Assembly: GCA_017302015.1 (NCBI GenBank)
Contig: JAFLEE010000002.1
Location: 98,195 to 162,194, forward strand
Source of the DNA: Spirochaetota bacterium
Lineage (GTDB): Bacteria > Spirochaetota > UBA12135 > COTS27 > JAFLEE01
DNA: 64,000 nucleotides
Direction: 5' to 3'
This document shows positions 24,456-32,113 of the stretch, in pieces. The notes below the pieces were generated by a model. The model saw only the letters and a list, made by a program, of their open reading frames with translations. It ran no database searches and had not been told where the DNA came from. A program made the position numbers and the translations under genes. The first letter of the stretch is position 1. Each line of letters begins with the position of its first letter.

Positions 24456-25921
24456 GCCGCCGCGCCCTCGTCATCGGCGCGGGGGTCGGGGGGCTGGCCG
24501 TCAGCGGCCTCCTCGCCCGCGAAGGCTGGGACGTGACGGTGGTGGAGAAGAACCGCGAAAGCGGCGGTCGCCTGGGCCGGCTCTCGCGCAAGGGCTTCCG
24601 TTTCGACACGGGCGCCACGCTCTTCCTCATGCGCGAAGTCTTCGAAGACCTCTACGCGCGTCTGGGCACGCGGCTGGTCGACCACCTCGACCTCCACCGG
24701 ATCGATCCCCATTGCCGGCTGCAATGGGCCGACGGCACCTCCCTCCATTTGACCGCAGACCTCCTGCGCCTACGGGAAGGCTGCGAGGCCCTGGAGCCCG
24801 GCAGCGGCGGGGCGGTCCTCTCCTTTCTCGCCCGCGGCTGGTTCCTCTACCGCGAATCCATGCGCCACCTCATCGGGCGGGATTTTTCTACGGCGGGCCC
24901 ATTCCTCGATCCCCGGCTCTGGCTCCAATTCATCCGGCCGGATACCTGGCGTAATCGGTGGCGCCAAGTCTCCGCCAAGTTCCGCACCGAGAAACTCCGC
25001 ACCGCCTTCGCTTGCCAAGACCTCTATATCGGGATGTCGCCCTATCGCGCGCCCGCGATCTATTCGATCATGCCGGCCATGGAACTCCTCGGGGGGCTTT
25101 GGGTGCCGCGGGGCGGGATGTACCGCATCGCGGAGAGCCTGGAATCCATCGCCCGAAGCCATGGGGCGCGGTTCCTCATGGGCACCGGGGTCCGGGAAAT
25201 TCTCCGGGAAGGGAAGCGGGCCTGCGGCGTGGCGCTGGAGAACGGGCGCCGCCTCGAAGCCGACCTCGTGGTGGCCAACGCCGACCTCCCCTATGTGCAC
25301 CAAGAACTCCTCGCGGGGCTCAAGCCCCCGAGGCGCCTGGCGCGGATGAAGACCAGTTGCTCCTCCCACACCTTTTATTGGGGGTTCCGAAGGCCGCTTC
25401 GGTCCATCACGGACCAGCACGGGGTCTTCTTCGGCGCGGATTGGAAGGCGGGCGTCGAATGCCTCACCCCCGGGAAACCCTTCCCGAACGAGCCCCATTT
25501 CTACCTCAATGCCCCCACGCGCCACGATCCCGCCGCGGCGCCCCGGGGCCAAGACGCCCTCATGGTCGTCGTCCCGTGCCCGCCCCTTCCGGCGGAGGTG
25601 GGGCGGCGGGAAATACGGCGTTACGTGCTGGAGCGCCTCTCCGCCCTCGAGGGCCGGCGGATCGAAAAAGACCTGGTCTTCGAGGCCGGCTTCACCCCCA
25701 AGGCCTGGCGCGACAAGTACCACTTGAAAGACGGCGCCATGCTCGGGTCCCTGGACCACCGGCTTTCCCAGATGGGGCCGCTTCGGCCCTCCAATCGCCA
25801 TGGGCGGCTGGGGAACCTCTATTTCGTGGGCGGCTCGACGAGGCCGGCCAGCGGGGTGCCCATGGTCGTCCTCTCGGCGATGCTGACGGCGCAGCGTATC
25901 GCCAGGGAGCAGGCGGCATGA
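24452..25921 (+). CDS. CrtI/CrtN-family carotenoid desaturase
   Basis: This 489-residue flavoprotein has an N-terminal FAD-binding Rossmann motif (VIGAGVGGLAVSGLLAREG, then VVEKNRESGGRLGRL) and the C-terminal CrtI signature NLYFVGGSTRPASGVPMVV. It probably introduces double bonds into a C30 or C40 isoprenoid (squalene/dehydrosqualene or phytoene); the chain length cannot be read from sequence alone. The start is GTG 24452, overlapping the upstream stop by 4 bp, and its stop overlaps the next ATG. The three genes therefore form one translationally coupled unit. An HpnE-like squalene-forming oxidoreductase is an alternative reading. Confidence 0.85.
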   Translation: MSRRALVIGAGVGGLAVSGLLAREGWDVTVVEKNRESGGRLGRLSRKGFRFDTGATLFLMREVFEDLYARLGTRLVDHLDLHRIDPHCRLQWADGTSLHLTADLLRLREGCEALEPGSGGAVLSFLARGWFLYRESMRHLIGRDFSTAGPFLDPRLWLQFIRPDTWRNRWRQVSAKFRTEKLRTAFACQDLYIGMSPYRAPAIYSIMPAMELLGGLWVPRGGMYRIAESLESIARSHGARFLMGTGVREILREGKRACGVALENGRRLEADLVVANADLPYVHQELLAGLKPPRRLARMKTSCSSHTFYWGFRRPLRSITDQHGVFFGADWKAGVECLTPGKPFPNEPHFYLNAPTRHDPAAAPRGQDALMVVVPCPPLPAEVGRREIRRYVLERLSALEGRRIEKDLVFEAGFTPKAWRDKYHLKDGAMLGSLDHRLSQMGPLRPSNRHGRLGNLYFVGGSTRPASGVPMVVLSAMLTAQRIAREQAA

Positions 25922-26814
25922 AGACTTGGCGCGACGTCCTCCCTCCCGACTCCGTGGAGCGCCTTCTGGCCGCAAGCCGATCCCCGAAGGCGCCCTATCT
26001 GGCCATCGCCTCCGCCGCCTGGGCCGACGGGGAGCGCCAAAAGGCCTTCGCCGCCTGCTACAAGCGCATGCGCGAAATGGACGACCTCGTCGACGGGGCG
26101 AAAGCCAAGTCCGCGAACCTGAGCGCCGCCGCGCGGGAGCGTCTGGTGAAGAAGGTTCAGGAGGCCTGCAAGGCCAAGCCGGGCGCCGGGGCCTGGGCGG
26201 CGCCCGCCTGGACGATGAAGGCATGGGCGCGGGCCATGATCTCCGACGTCGGCACGAACGGGTTCAAGACCCTGCGCGATCTTCGGGTCTATAGCGAGGG
26301 GGCCGCGGTGGCGCCGGGGGCCATCTTCCTCCAACTCTGCGGCCATCCCAGCGCCCGGGATGAACGGGCCCTGCGCGACGGGGCCCGGCCGCTTTCGATT
26401 TTCTGCTACCTCGTCCACCTCGCCCGGGACATGGAGGTGGACGGGCGCAATGGGATCTGCAATATGCCCGATGACCTCCTCCATGTCGTGGGCCTCGACC
26501 GGGCCAAATTGCTCCACAGCCTCAAGGCGCCCCATCCGAGCGAGCCCCTGCGGCGCCTCATGGGACGCCTTCGCGCCTGGTCGCTGCGGCGCCAGCGGGA
26601 GACCCGGGCCATGCTCGACCAGTGCCAACCGTTGCTGACGCCCGACGCCGCGTTTTCCCTCGAGGCGGTCTTTACGCTCTACACGCTCATCCTCGTGCTC
26701 ATGAATCCCGGCGGCCCCGATTTCAAGACCGCCTCCCTGACCCCCGAGACCGCGGCGCTCGAGGCGTCGCTGACGGCCCTGCTCGATGGTCCCTGCCCGG
26801 CGGCGTTCGGGTAG
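25918..26814 (+). CDS. Second, divergent squalene/phytoene synthase-like enzyme
   Basis: This 298-residue all-alpha protein keeps both aspartate-rich motifs of head-to-head prenyl synthases: DDLVD (D55-D59, within CYKRMREMDDLVDG) and DMEVD (D171-D175, followed by GRNGICNMP). The middle has VYSEGAAVAPGAIFLQLCG, matching the conserved helix that precedes the second motif. Sequence elsewhere is far from the first synthase. Two synthases flanking a desaturase recall the HpnC/HpnD/HpnE route to squalene, although here the first gene looks like a one-enzyme squalene synthase. It could provide a second product or be a partner subunit. The ATG overlaps the desaturase stop. Confidence 0.75.
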   Translation: MKTWRDVLPPDSVERLLAASRSPKAPYLAIASAAWADGERQKAFAACYKRMREMDDLVDGAKAKSANLSAAARERLVKKVQEACKAKPGAGAWAAPAWTMKAWARAMISDVGTNGFKTLRDLRVYSEGAAVAPGAIFLQLCGHPSARDERALRDGARPLSIFCYLVHLARDMEVDGRNGICNMPDDLLHVVGLDRAKLLHSLKAPHPSEPLRRLMGRLRAWSLRRQRETRAMLDQCQPLLTPDAAFSLEAVFTLYTLILVLMNPGGPDFKTASLTPETAALEASLTALLDGPCPAAFG

Positions 26815-26835
26815 GGCATCCGCGCTGCTGCAATT

Positions 26836-26841
26836 TATAAT
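26836..26841 (+). promoter_or_regulatory. -10 hexamer 5 nt before hisI (leaderless start)
   Basis: TATAAT at 26836-26841, five bases GGGCC, then ATG at 26847. The predicted transcription start coincides with the start codon. No clear -35. Confidence 0.55.
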
Positions 26842-26846
26842 GGGCC

Positions 26847-27209
26847 ATGCTGCCCGATTTTTCTAAAGCTCCCGATGGTCTCCTCCCCGCCGTGGCCCAG
26901 GATGTGCGCACCCAGGAGGTGCTCATGGTCGCGTGGGTCAATCGCGAGGCGTTCGAGCACGCGATCAAGACCGGCCGCGCCGCCTATTGGTCGCGTTCGC
27001 GCAAGAGCCTGTGGGTGAAGGGCGACACCTCCGGGCATCTCCAGAAACTCCGCGAGATCTGGGTCGATTGCGACGGAGATTCCATCCTCTACCGCGTGGA
27101 GCAGACGGGCGCGGCCTGCCACGACGGGTACTTCTCGTGCTTCTACCGACGCCTCGAAAACGGCGCGTGGTCGGTGGAACGGGAGAAGGTCGCGGAGAAA
27201 CCCTCATGA
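26847..27209 (+). CDS. hisI: Phosphoribosyl-AMP cyclohydrolase
   Basis: This 120-residue enzyme opens the purine ring of phosphoribosyl-AMP, the third step of histidine biosynthesis. It shows WVNREAFEHAIKTG, YWSRSRKSLWVKGDTSGH, the metal-binding DCDGD stretch and the zinc cysteines in GAACHDGYFSCFY. There is no HisE domain, so it is a monofunctional HisI of normal length. No other his gene is in the window. TATAAT lies 5 nt before the ATG and there is no Shine-Dalgarno. Its stop overlaps the next start (ATGA), coupling it to the peptidase gene. Confidence 0.93.
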   Translation: MLPDFSKAPDGLLPAVAQDVRTQEVLMVAWVNREAFEHAIKTGRAAYWSRSRKSLWVKGDTSGHLQKLREIWVDCDGDSILYRVEQTGAACHDGYFSCFYRRLENGAWSVEREKVAEKPS

Positions 27210-27946
27210 ACGGGCCCCGGACGGCCGTCTTGGCCCCGATCCTCCTCCTCGGGCTCTTGCTGCCCCGGCCCGCCTTCGCCGCCCCGGATTCGCTCACCGG
27301 CTCCATCCCCCCCAAAGACTATCTCAGCGGTAGGTTCGTCCCCTCCGAACACCCGGAACTCTTCGCCCGGGTCCCGGAGGCGCGGTCGATGGGGGGACGG
27401 ACCCTCTGGCTGCGCCGCGACGCCCTCGAGGCCTTCTCGCGCATGGCCACCGAGGCCACCCGCGACGGGCTCACCCTCGTCGTCGTCTCGGGATTCCGCA
27501 GTTTCGACGACCAGAAACGGATTTGGGAGAACAAGTTCCGGCAATTGTTCACCGTCAGCCACCCCGACGCCCGGGAGCGCGCCCAGTACATCCTCCAGTA
27601 CTCCTCGATGCCCGGAACCTCCCGCCACCATTGGGGCAGCGACCTCGATGTGAACTCGGTGGAACTTGCCTATTGGGCCAAGCCGGAGGGCCAGCGGCTC
27701 TACGGGTGGCTCCAGCGCAACGGGCCCCGTTTCGGCTTCTACCAGGCCTATTCCGCCGGCCGCAAGACCGGCTACCGCGAGGAGAAATGGCACTATACCT
27801 GGCTGCCCGCCGGTAAGCCCCTCCTCGCACGCTACTTGGATTGCATGGTCGAGCGGGATATCCACGGGTTCGCCGGGAGCGAATTCGCCGAGGCCCTGCG
27901 CATCATCCCGGATTACGTCGCCGGGGTGAATCCCGCGGTCAAATGA
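27206..27946 (+). CDS. Secreted D-alanyl-D-alanine carboxypeptidase, M15B/VanY type
   Basis: This 246-residue protein has a signal peptide (AVLAPILLLGLLLPRPAFA) followed by a VanY-like domain. Signatures are VVSGFRSFDDQKRIW, the zinc ligands in SRHHWGSDLDVN, and the catalytic/zinc pair in REEKWHYTW. The family trims the terminal D-Ala from peptidoglycan stem peptides in the periplasm. ATG 27206 overlaps the hisI stop and starts the signal peptide, whereas a longer upstream in-frame start would run through hisI. The link to hisI is probably only transcriptional. Confidence 0.88.
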   Translation: MNGPRTAVLAPILLLGLLLPRPAFAAPDSLTGSIPPKDYLSGRFVPSEHPELFARVPEARSMGGRTLWLRRDALEAFSRMATEATRDGLTLVVVSGFRSFDDQKRIWENKFRQLFTVSHPDARERAQYILQYSSMPGTSRHHWGSDLDVNSVELAYWAKPEGQRLYGWLQRNGPRFGFYQAYSAGRKTGYREEKWHYTWLPAGKPLLARYLDCMVERDIHGFAGSEFAEALRIIPDYVAGVNPAVK

Positions 27947-27952
27947 CCGAAT

Positions 27953-27982
27953 TTGACCCCCCCAACCCCCCGGGAGTATAAT
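27953..27982 (+). promoter_or_regulatory. Promoter of the rpsB operon
   Basis: TTGACC (27953-27958), an 18-bp spacer and TATAAT (27977-27982). It lies directly behind the peptidase stop and leaves an untranslated leader of about 135 nt before rpsB. Confidence 0.8.
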
Positions 27983-27989
27983 TCCGCTC

Positions 27990-28126
27990 CCCGAATCCTT
28001 GCTGGATGCGGCGGCTGGTGCCCTCCAGCGCACGGACCGGGGAAAACAAACAAATCGGCGGCTTGACGCCCTCCTTCCATGCGAAGGGGGCCCGGGCCGC
28101 ACAACCAGCAGCGACCGGAGGCGGTC
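27990..28126 (+). promoter_or_regulatory. Long 5' leader of rpsB
   Basis: About 135 nt separate the predicted start from the ATG. Leaders of rpsB often carry autoregulatory S2-binding structure, but I cannot assign a specific fold by eye. No convincing small gene was seen in it. Confidence 0.35.
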
Positions 28127-28996
28127 ATGTCTATTTCGAGCATCGGAATGAAGGATCTCTTGGAAGCCGGGGTGCACTTCGGCCACAAGAGCGCCTCGTG
28201 GAACCCCCGCATGAAGAAGTTCATCTTCATGAAGCGCAAGGGCGTCCACATCATCGACCTCCAGAAGACCCTGGCGCTGGCCGAAGAGGCCTACACCTAC
28301 GTCAAGAACGAGGTCGCCAACGGTAAACGCATCCTGTTCGTCGGCACGAAGAAACAGGCGCGCCAGGCCATCGAAGAGGCGGCCGGCCGCTGCGGCCAGT
28401 ACTACATCAGCACGCGCTGGATCGGCGGGCTGCTGACGAACTTCAAGACGGTGAAGGGTTCGCTGGCGAAACTCAAGTACTACGAGACGATCGCCACCAA
28501 CGACGAAGAGAAGGCGAAATACAAGAAGAAGCAATTGGGCAAGTTCGAGAAGGAGCGCGTCAAGCTCATGTCGACCTTGGGCGGCATCCGCGAGATGAAG
28601 AAGCTCCCCGACATCCTCTTCGTCGTCGACGCGTTCCACGAGGCCATCGGCATCGCCGAGGCGCGCAAGTCGGGCATCCCCGTGGTCGGCCTCGTCGACA
28701 CGAACTCCAACCCCGACACCGTCGACGTCGTGATCCCCGGCAACGACGACGCCATCCGCTCGATCACCCTCTTCGTGAACTACATCGCCGAGGCGGTCAT
28801 CGAGGGCCGCGCCATGCTCCCCGACGGCGGCGAAGGCACCGACGCCGCCCCGGCCGAGGCCCCCGCCCCGGCCCCCGCCCCCGTGGAAGCCGCGGCGGCG
28901 GAAACGCCCGCCGAGACCGCCGCCACGACCGCACCCGAGGCCCTCGCCGAGCTCTATGTGAAAGACATGGACGAGCTCGAAAAGAAGAAACGCTAA
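28127..28996 (+). CDS. rpsB: 30S ribosomal protein S2, with Ala/Pro-rich C-terminal extension
   Basis: This 289-residue S2 starts with the canonical MKDLLEAGVHFGHKS segment and contains KRILFVGTKKQARQAIEEAA, STRWIGGLLTNFKT and GIPVVGLVDTNSNPDTVDVV. The ATG at 28127 has GGAG at 28117-28120; an in-frame start 48 nt upstream is outside the family. After the conserved core (about residue 230) there is an extra tail of nearly 60 residues, low in complexity and rich in A, P and E, ending in MDELEKKKR. It heads the translation/envelope operon and is followed by tsf after 36 bp. Confidence 0.97.
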   Translation: MSISSIGMKDLLEAGVHFGHKSASWNPRMKKFIFMKRKGVHIIDLQKTLALAEEAYTYVKNEVANGKRILFVGTKKQARQAIEEAAGRCGQYYISTRWIGGLLTNFKTVKGSLAKLKYYETIATNDEEKAKYKKKQLGKFEKERVKLMSTLGGIREMKKLPDILFVVDAFHEAIGIAEARKSGIPVVGLVDTNSNPDTVDVVIPGNDDAIRSITLFVNYIAEAVIEGRAMLPDGGEGTDAAPAEAPAPAPAPVEAAAAETPAETAATTAPEALAELYVKDMDELEKKKR

Positions 28997-29032
28997 GACC
29001 CCCCGCGCCGGGGGCTCCCCCAAGGATAGAAC

Positions 29033-29869
29033 ATGGCCGACATCTCCACCGAACTCGTCAAGGAACTGCGCGAACTCACCGGCTTGGGCCTCATGGACAT
29101 CAAGAAGGCCCTCGCCGAGGCCGGCGGCGACAAAGAGAAGGCGCTCAATACGCTGAAGGAAAAGGGCTTGGCCGTGGCCGTCAAGCGGGCCGACCGCGAC
29201 GCCCGCGAGGGCCTCATCGCCATGGCCGGCACGCCCGCGCGCATGGCCATGGTGAAGGTCTCCTGCGAGACCGACTTCGTCGCCAAGACCGACGACTTCA
29301 AGAAACTCGTCGCCATCGCGGGCGAGGGCTTCATGAAGGAGGGCGAGGGCTTCCTCACCAGCGCCGCGACCAAAGAACTGGTGACCGCCACCATCGGGAA
29401 GACCGGCGAGAAGGTCGAGATCAAGGACGCCGTCTGCTTCGCCCCCGCCGAGGGGTTCGTCGAGAAGTACCTCCACAGCAATAGCAAGGTGGGCGTGCTC
29501 ATCGAGATGAAGTGCCCGGCCGCCGCGGCCTCCAAGCCCGCCATCGCCGAACTGGCCAAAGACCTCTCCATGCACATCGCGGCCATGAACCCGCTCGCGC
29601 TCTCCCCGGCCGACGTCAGCGACGCCGATAAAGAGGAGCAGAAGGCCCTCTTCGTCAAGCAGATGGCCGATTCGGGCAAGCCGCCCGAAGTGCTCGAGAA
29701 GATCATCGCCGGCAAGCTCGCCAAGCACCTGGCCGACCTCTGCCTGCTCGAGATGCCCTTCGTGAAAGACCCCAAGATCAAGGTGGGCGACCTCGTGAAG
29801 AAGGTCGGCAAGGAAGCCGGCGTCGAGGTCTCCGTGGCGCGCTTCAAGCGCATGCAGATCGGCAAGTAA
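29033..29869 (+). CDS. tsf: Elongation factor Ts
   Basis: This 278-residue factor exchanges GDP for GTP on EF-Tu. The N-terminal UBA-like domain has KELRELTGLGLMDIKKAL, and the core has MVKVSCETDFVAKTDDF, the hallmark TDFV region. Length is normal. The ATG has AGGA eight bases upstream. In the common bacterial order pyrH follows tsf, but here frr follows directly after 27 bp. Confidence 0.97.
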   Translation: MADISTELVKELRELTGLGLMDIKKALAEAGGDKEKALNTLKEKGLAVAVKRADRDAREGLIAMAGTPARMAMVKVSCETDFVAKTDDFKKLVAIAGEGFMKEGEGFLTSAATKELVTATIGKTGEKVEIKDAVCFAPAEGFVEKYLHSNSKVGVLIEMKCPAAAASKPAIAELAKDLSMHIAAMNPLALSPADVSDADKEEQKALFVKQMADSGKPPEVLEKIIAGKLAKHLADLCLLEMPFVKDPKIKVGDLVKKVGKEAGVEVSVARFKRMQIGK

Positions 29870-29896
29870 CGCGATTCCTCTCAAGGGGGGGTGACC

Positions 29897-30454
29897 ATGA
29901 GCGCCAAGATCGTCGCGGAACACGAAGACAAGATGAAGAAGGCCCTGGAGACCCTCGCCAAGGAATTCCAGGCCCTGCGAACCGGCCGGGCGACCCCGGC
30001 GATCCTGGAGCACGTGCGCGTGGAGATCTACGGGCAGGTGATGCCGCTCTCGGGGGCCGCCAGCATCTCGGTGCAGGACGCGCGCACGCTCCTGGTGACC
30101 GTCTGGGACGCCGCCAACGTGAAGGCGATCGACGCGGCAATCCGCACCAGCGACCTCAACCTGAACCCCCGCATCGAGGGCAATAAGTTCTTCGTCATGC
30201 TCCCCGAACTCACCAGCGAGCGGCGCAACGAGCTCGTGAAGGTCGTGAAGAAGAAGACCGAAGACATCAAGGTCGTGCTGCGCAATATCCGCCGCGACGC
30301 CAACGAGCGCGTGAAGGAAGAAGAGAAGAAGAAAGAGATCAGCCAGGACGATCTCAAGCGTTTCATGGAGCAGATCCAGAAACTCTGCGACCAGTACTGC
30401 GACAAGAGCGAGCAGGCCGCCGCCGCGAAGACCAAAGAAATCACCGCGATCTGA
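29897..30454 (+). CDS. frr: Ribosome recycling factor
   Basis: This 185-residue protein splits post-termination ribosomes with EF-G. Domain I helices (KMKKALETLAKEFQALRTGRA) surround a small domain II (VEIYGQVMPLSGAASISVQD). The C-terminal three-helix-bundle strand includes ELTSERRNELVKVVKKKTED and RNIRRDANERVKEEE. ATG 29897 is preferred to GTG 29891 because the GGGGGG ribosome site at 29885-29890 then has usual spacing. The gap to uppS is 4 bp. Confidence 0.97.
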   Translation: MSAKIVAEHEDKMKKALETLAKEFQALRTGRATPAILEHVRVEIYGQVMPLSGAASISVQDARTLLVTVWDAANVKAIDAAIRTSDLNLNPRIEGNKFFVMLPELTSERRNELVKVVKKKTEDIKVVLRNIRRDANERVKEEEKKKEISQDDLKRFMEQIQKLCDQYCDKSEQAAAAKTKEITAI

Positions 30455-30458
30455 CACC

Positions 30459-31178
30459 GTGCCCGCCCCCCGGGGGAACCCGTTCCCCGACCACATCGCC
30501 ATCATCCTGGACGGGAACAGCCGGTGGGCGCGGGATCGGGGGCTCGACCGCTCGGCGGGGCACCGCCGGGGGGTCGAGGTGGTGGAGACCATCCTCGACC
30601 ACGCCGCCGACCGTGGGGTGAAGGCCGTCACCCTCTACGCTTTTTCCAAGGAAAATTGGCGGCGCCCCGAGGCCGAGAAATCCGTCCTCTTCGAGCTGCT
30701 CAAGTGGTGGTTCACCCAGAGGATCAACAAGATCCTCTCCCGAAACGCGCGCCTGACGATGATCGGCGACCTGGGGCCGTTCGATTCCGGGATCCGCCGG
30801 GTGCTCGCGGATGCCGAGGAGCGCTCCCGCGGGAACACGGGCTGCCGCATCCAGATCGCGCTCTCCTACGGCGCGCGGGATGAGATCGTGCGCGCCGCGC
30901 GCCGCCTGGCGGAGGCGGCCAAGGGGGGCCTCGACCCTTCCACCATCGACGAGGAGGGCTTCAAGCGCTACCTCGACACGGATCCGGACTGCGGCGATCC
31001 CGATCTGCTCATCCGCACGGGCGGGGAACTCCGCGTGAGCAATTTCCTCCTCTACCAGATCGCCTACACCGAACTCTTTTTCACCAAGACCCTTTGGCCC
31101 GATTTCACCCCCGCGGACCTGGACGGCGCCATCGCCGAATACCAGGCCCGTGAACGCCGATTTGGAGGACGCCCATGA
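30459..31178 (+). CDS. uppS: Undecaprenyl diphosphate synthase
   Basis: This 239-residue cis-prenyltransferase makes the C55 lipid carrier for peptidoglycan and LPS O-antigen. Visible signatures are HIAIILDGNSRWARDR with the catalytic Asp, GHRRGVEVV, TLYAFSKENWRRP, and DLLIRTGGELRVSNFLLYQ with IAYTELFF. The start is GTG 30459, four nucleotides after frr. The stop overlaps the cdsA ATG. The start codon and tight spacing imply co-translation. Confidence 0.96.
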   Translation: MPAPRGNPFPDHIAIILDGNSRWARDRGLDRSAGHRRGVEVVETILDHAADRGVKAVTLYAFSKENWRRPEAEKSVLFELLKWWFTQRINKILSRNARLTMIGDLGPFDSGIRRVLADAEERSRGNTGCRIQIALSYGARDEIVRAARRLAEAAKGGLDPSTIDEEGFKRYLDTDPDCGDPDLLIRTGGELRVSNFLLYQIAYTELFFTKTLWPDFTPADLDGAIAEYQARERRFGGRP

Positions 31179-32113
31179 AGGCACGTCTCATCACCGCCGC
31201 CATCGCCATCCCGCTCGTCATCGGGGTGCTCATCGCCCCATGGCCTTGGCTCTTCACCCTCTTCTTCTTCCTGGTTTCGGCCGCGCTCTCCTGGGAGATC
31301 ATGCGCTTCTCGAAGCGGCCCGATCCCCACGTGATCGCCGTCAATTTCATCTCCCTCGCGGGCCTCTACCTGGCGAAGTACTTCGGGTTCTTCGAGGGGC
31401 ACCCCGGTCTGGGGGAATTGCCCATGGTTTCGGCGATCTTGTTCTTCAACTTCTTCGCCGCGGGGGCGATCTACATCGCCTCCCCGCGCCTGGAGAACGC
31501 CCTCACGAACCTGGCCCTCAGTTCCCTGGCCCTCTTCTACGGCGGCTTCATCCTCTCCTACGGGGTCGACCTGCGGTTCCTGGAGGTCGTGCGCCATAGC
31601 CGGGAGAGTTTCGCCAATTTCCTACGTGGGCTCCCCGTCGCGACCCCGGCCGACCAGGTGGGCGTGCTCTACGTCTTCTACGTGCTCCTCGTCGCCTGGA
31701 TGTGCGATACGGGGGCCTACGTCATCGGTTCCGCCTTCGGGAAGAATAACCGCATCGGGCTGACGGCCTCCCCGAATAAATCCTGGGCAGGCCTCATCGG
31801 GGGGCTCCTCACGGCCGTCGCCACCTACCTGGGCTTTCATTTCTTTTGCCAGCGCTTCTTCCCGGAGGCCTTCGATGCGTCGGTCTTTTCCCGGTCCATG
31901 GGCACCACCCTGCTCGTGACCGTGGCGCTCGCCCTCTGCACCCAGATCGGCGACCTCATCGAGTCGGTGCTCAAGCGCGCGGCGGGCGTGAAGGACTCCG
32001 GGACGCTCCTGCGGGGCCACGGCGGGATGTTCGACGCCATCGACAGCGTCGTTCCCAGCCTCTTCCTCTTCCACTTCTACTTGACGCAGATCTGGCCGAG
32101 GATCCAGGGATGA
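31175..32113 (+). CDS. cdsA: Phosphatidate cytidylyltransferase
   Basis: This 312-residue multi-pass membrane enzyme makes CDP-diacylglycerol from CTP and phosphatidic acid. About eight hydrophobic helices are seen. The C-terminal family signature is present as SVLKRAAGVKDSGTLL followed by RGHGGMFDAIDSVVPS, with DA where DR is usual. SPNKSWAGLIGG is also typical. It overlaps uppS and the CapA-like gene by ATGA junctions. In many bacteria dxr and rseP follow cdsA, but they do not here. Confidence 0.94.
   Translation: MKARLITAAIAIPLVIGVLIAPWPWLFTLFFFLVSAALSWEIMRFSKRPDPHVIAVNFISLAGLYLAKYFGFFEGHPGLGELPMVSAILFFNFFAAGAIYIASPRLENALTNLALSSLALFYGGFILSYGVDLRFLEVVRHSRESFANFLRGLPVATPADQVGVLYVFYVLLVAWMCDTGAYVIGSAFGKNNRIGLTASPNKSWAGLIGGLLTAVATYLGFHFFCQRFFPEAFDASVFSRSMGTTLLVTVALALCTQIGDLIESVLKRAAGVKDSGTLLRGHGGMFDAIDSVVPSLFLFHFYLTQIWPRIQG

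Noticed and set aside
26933..27205. A longer upstream start for the VanY-type peptidase
   Set aside because: It would run through hisI in another frame; the ATG at 27206 overlaps the hisI stop and begins a proper signal peptide.
28997..29032. GC hairpin between rpsB and tsf as a terminator
   Set aside because: No T-tract follows and tsf has no separate promoter; the two genes are normally co-transcribed.
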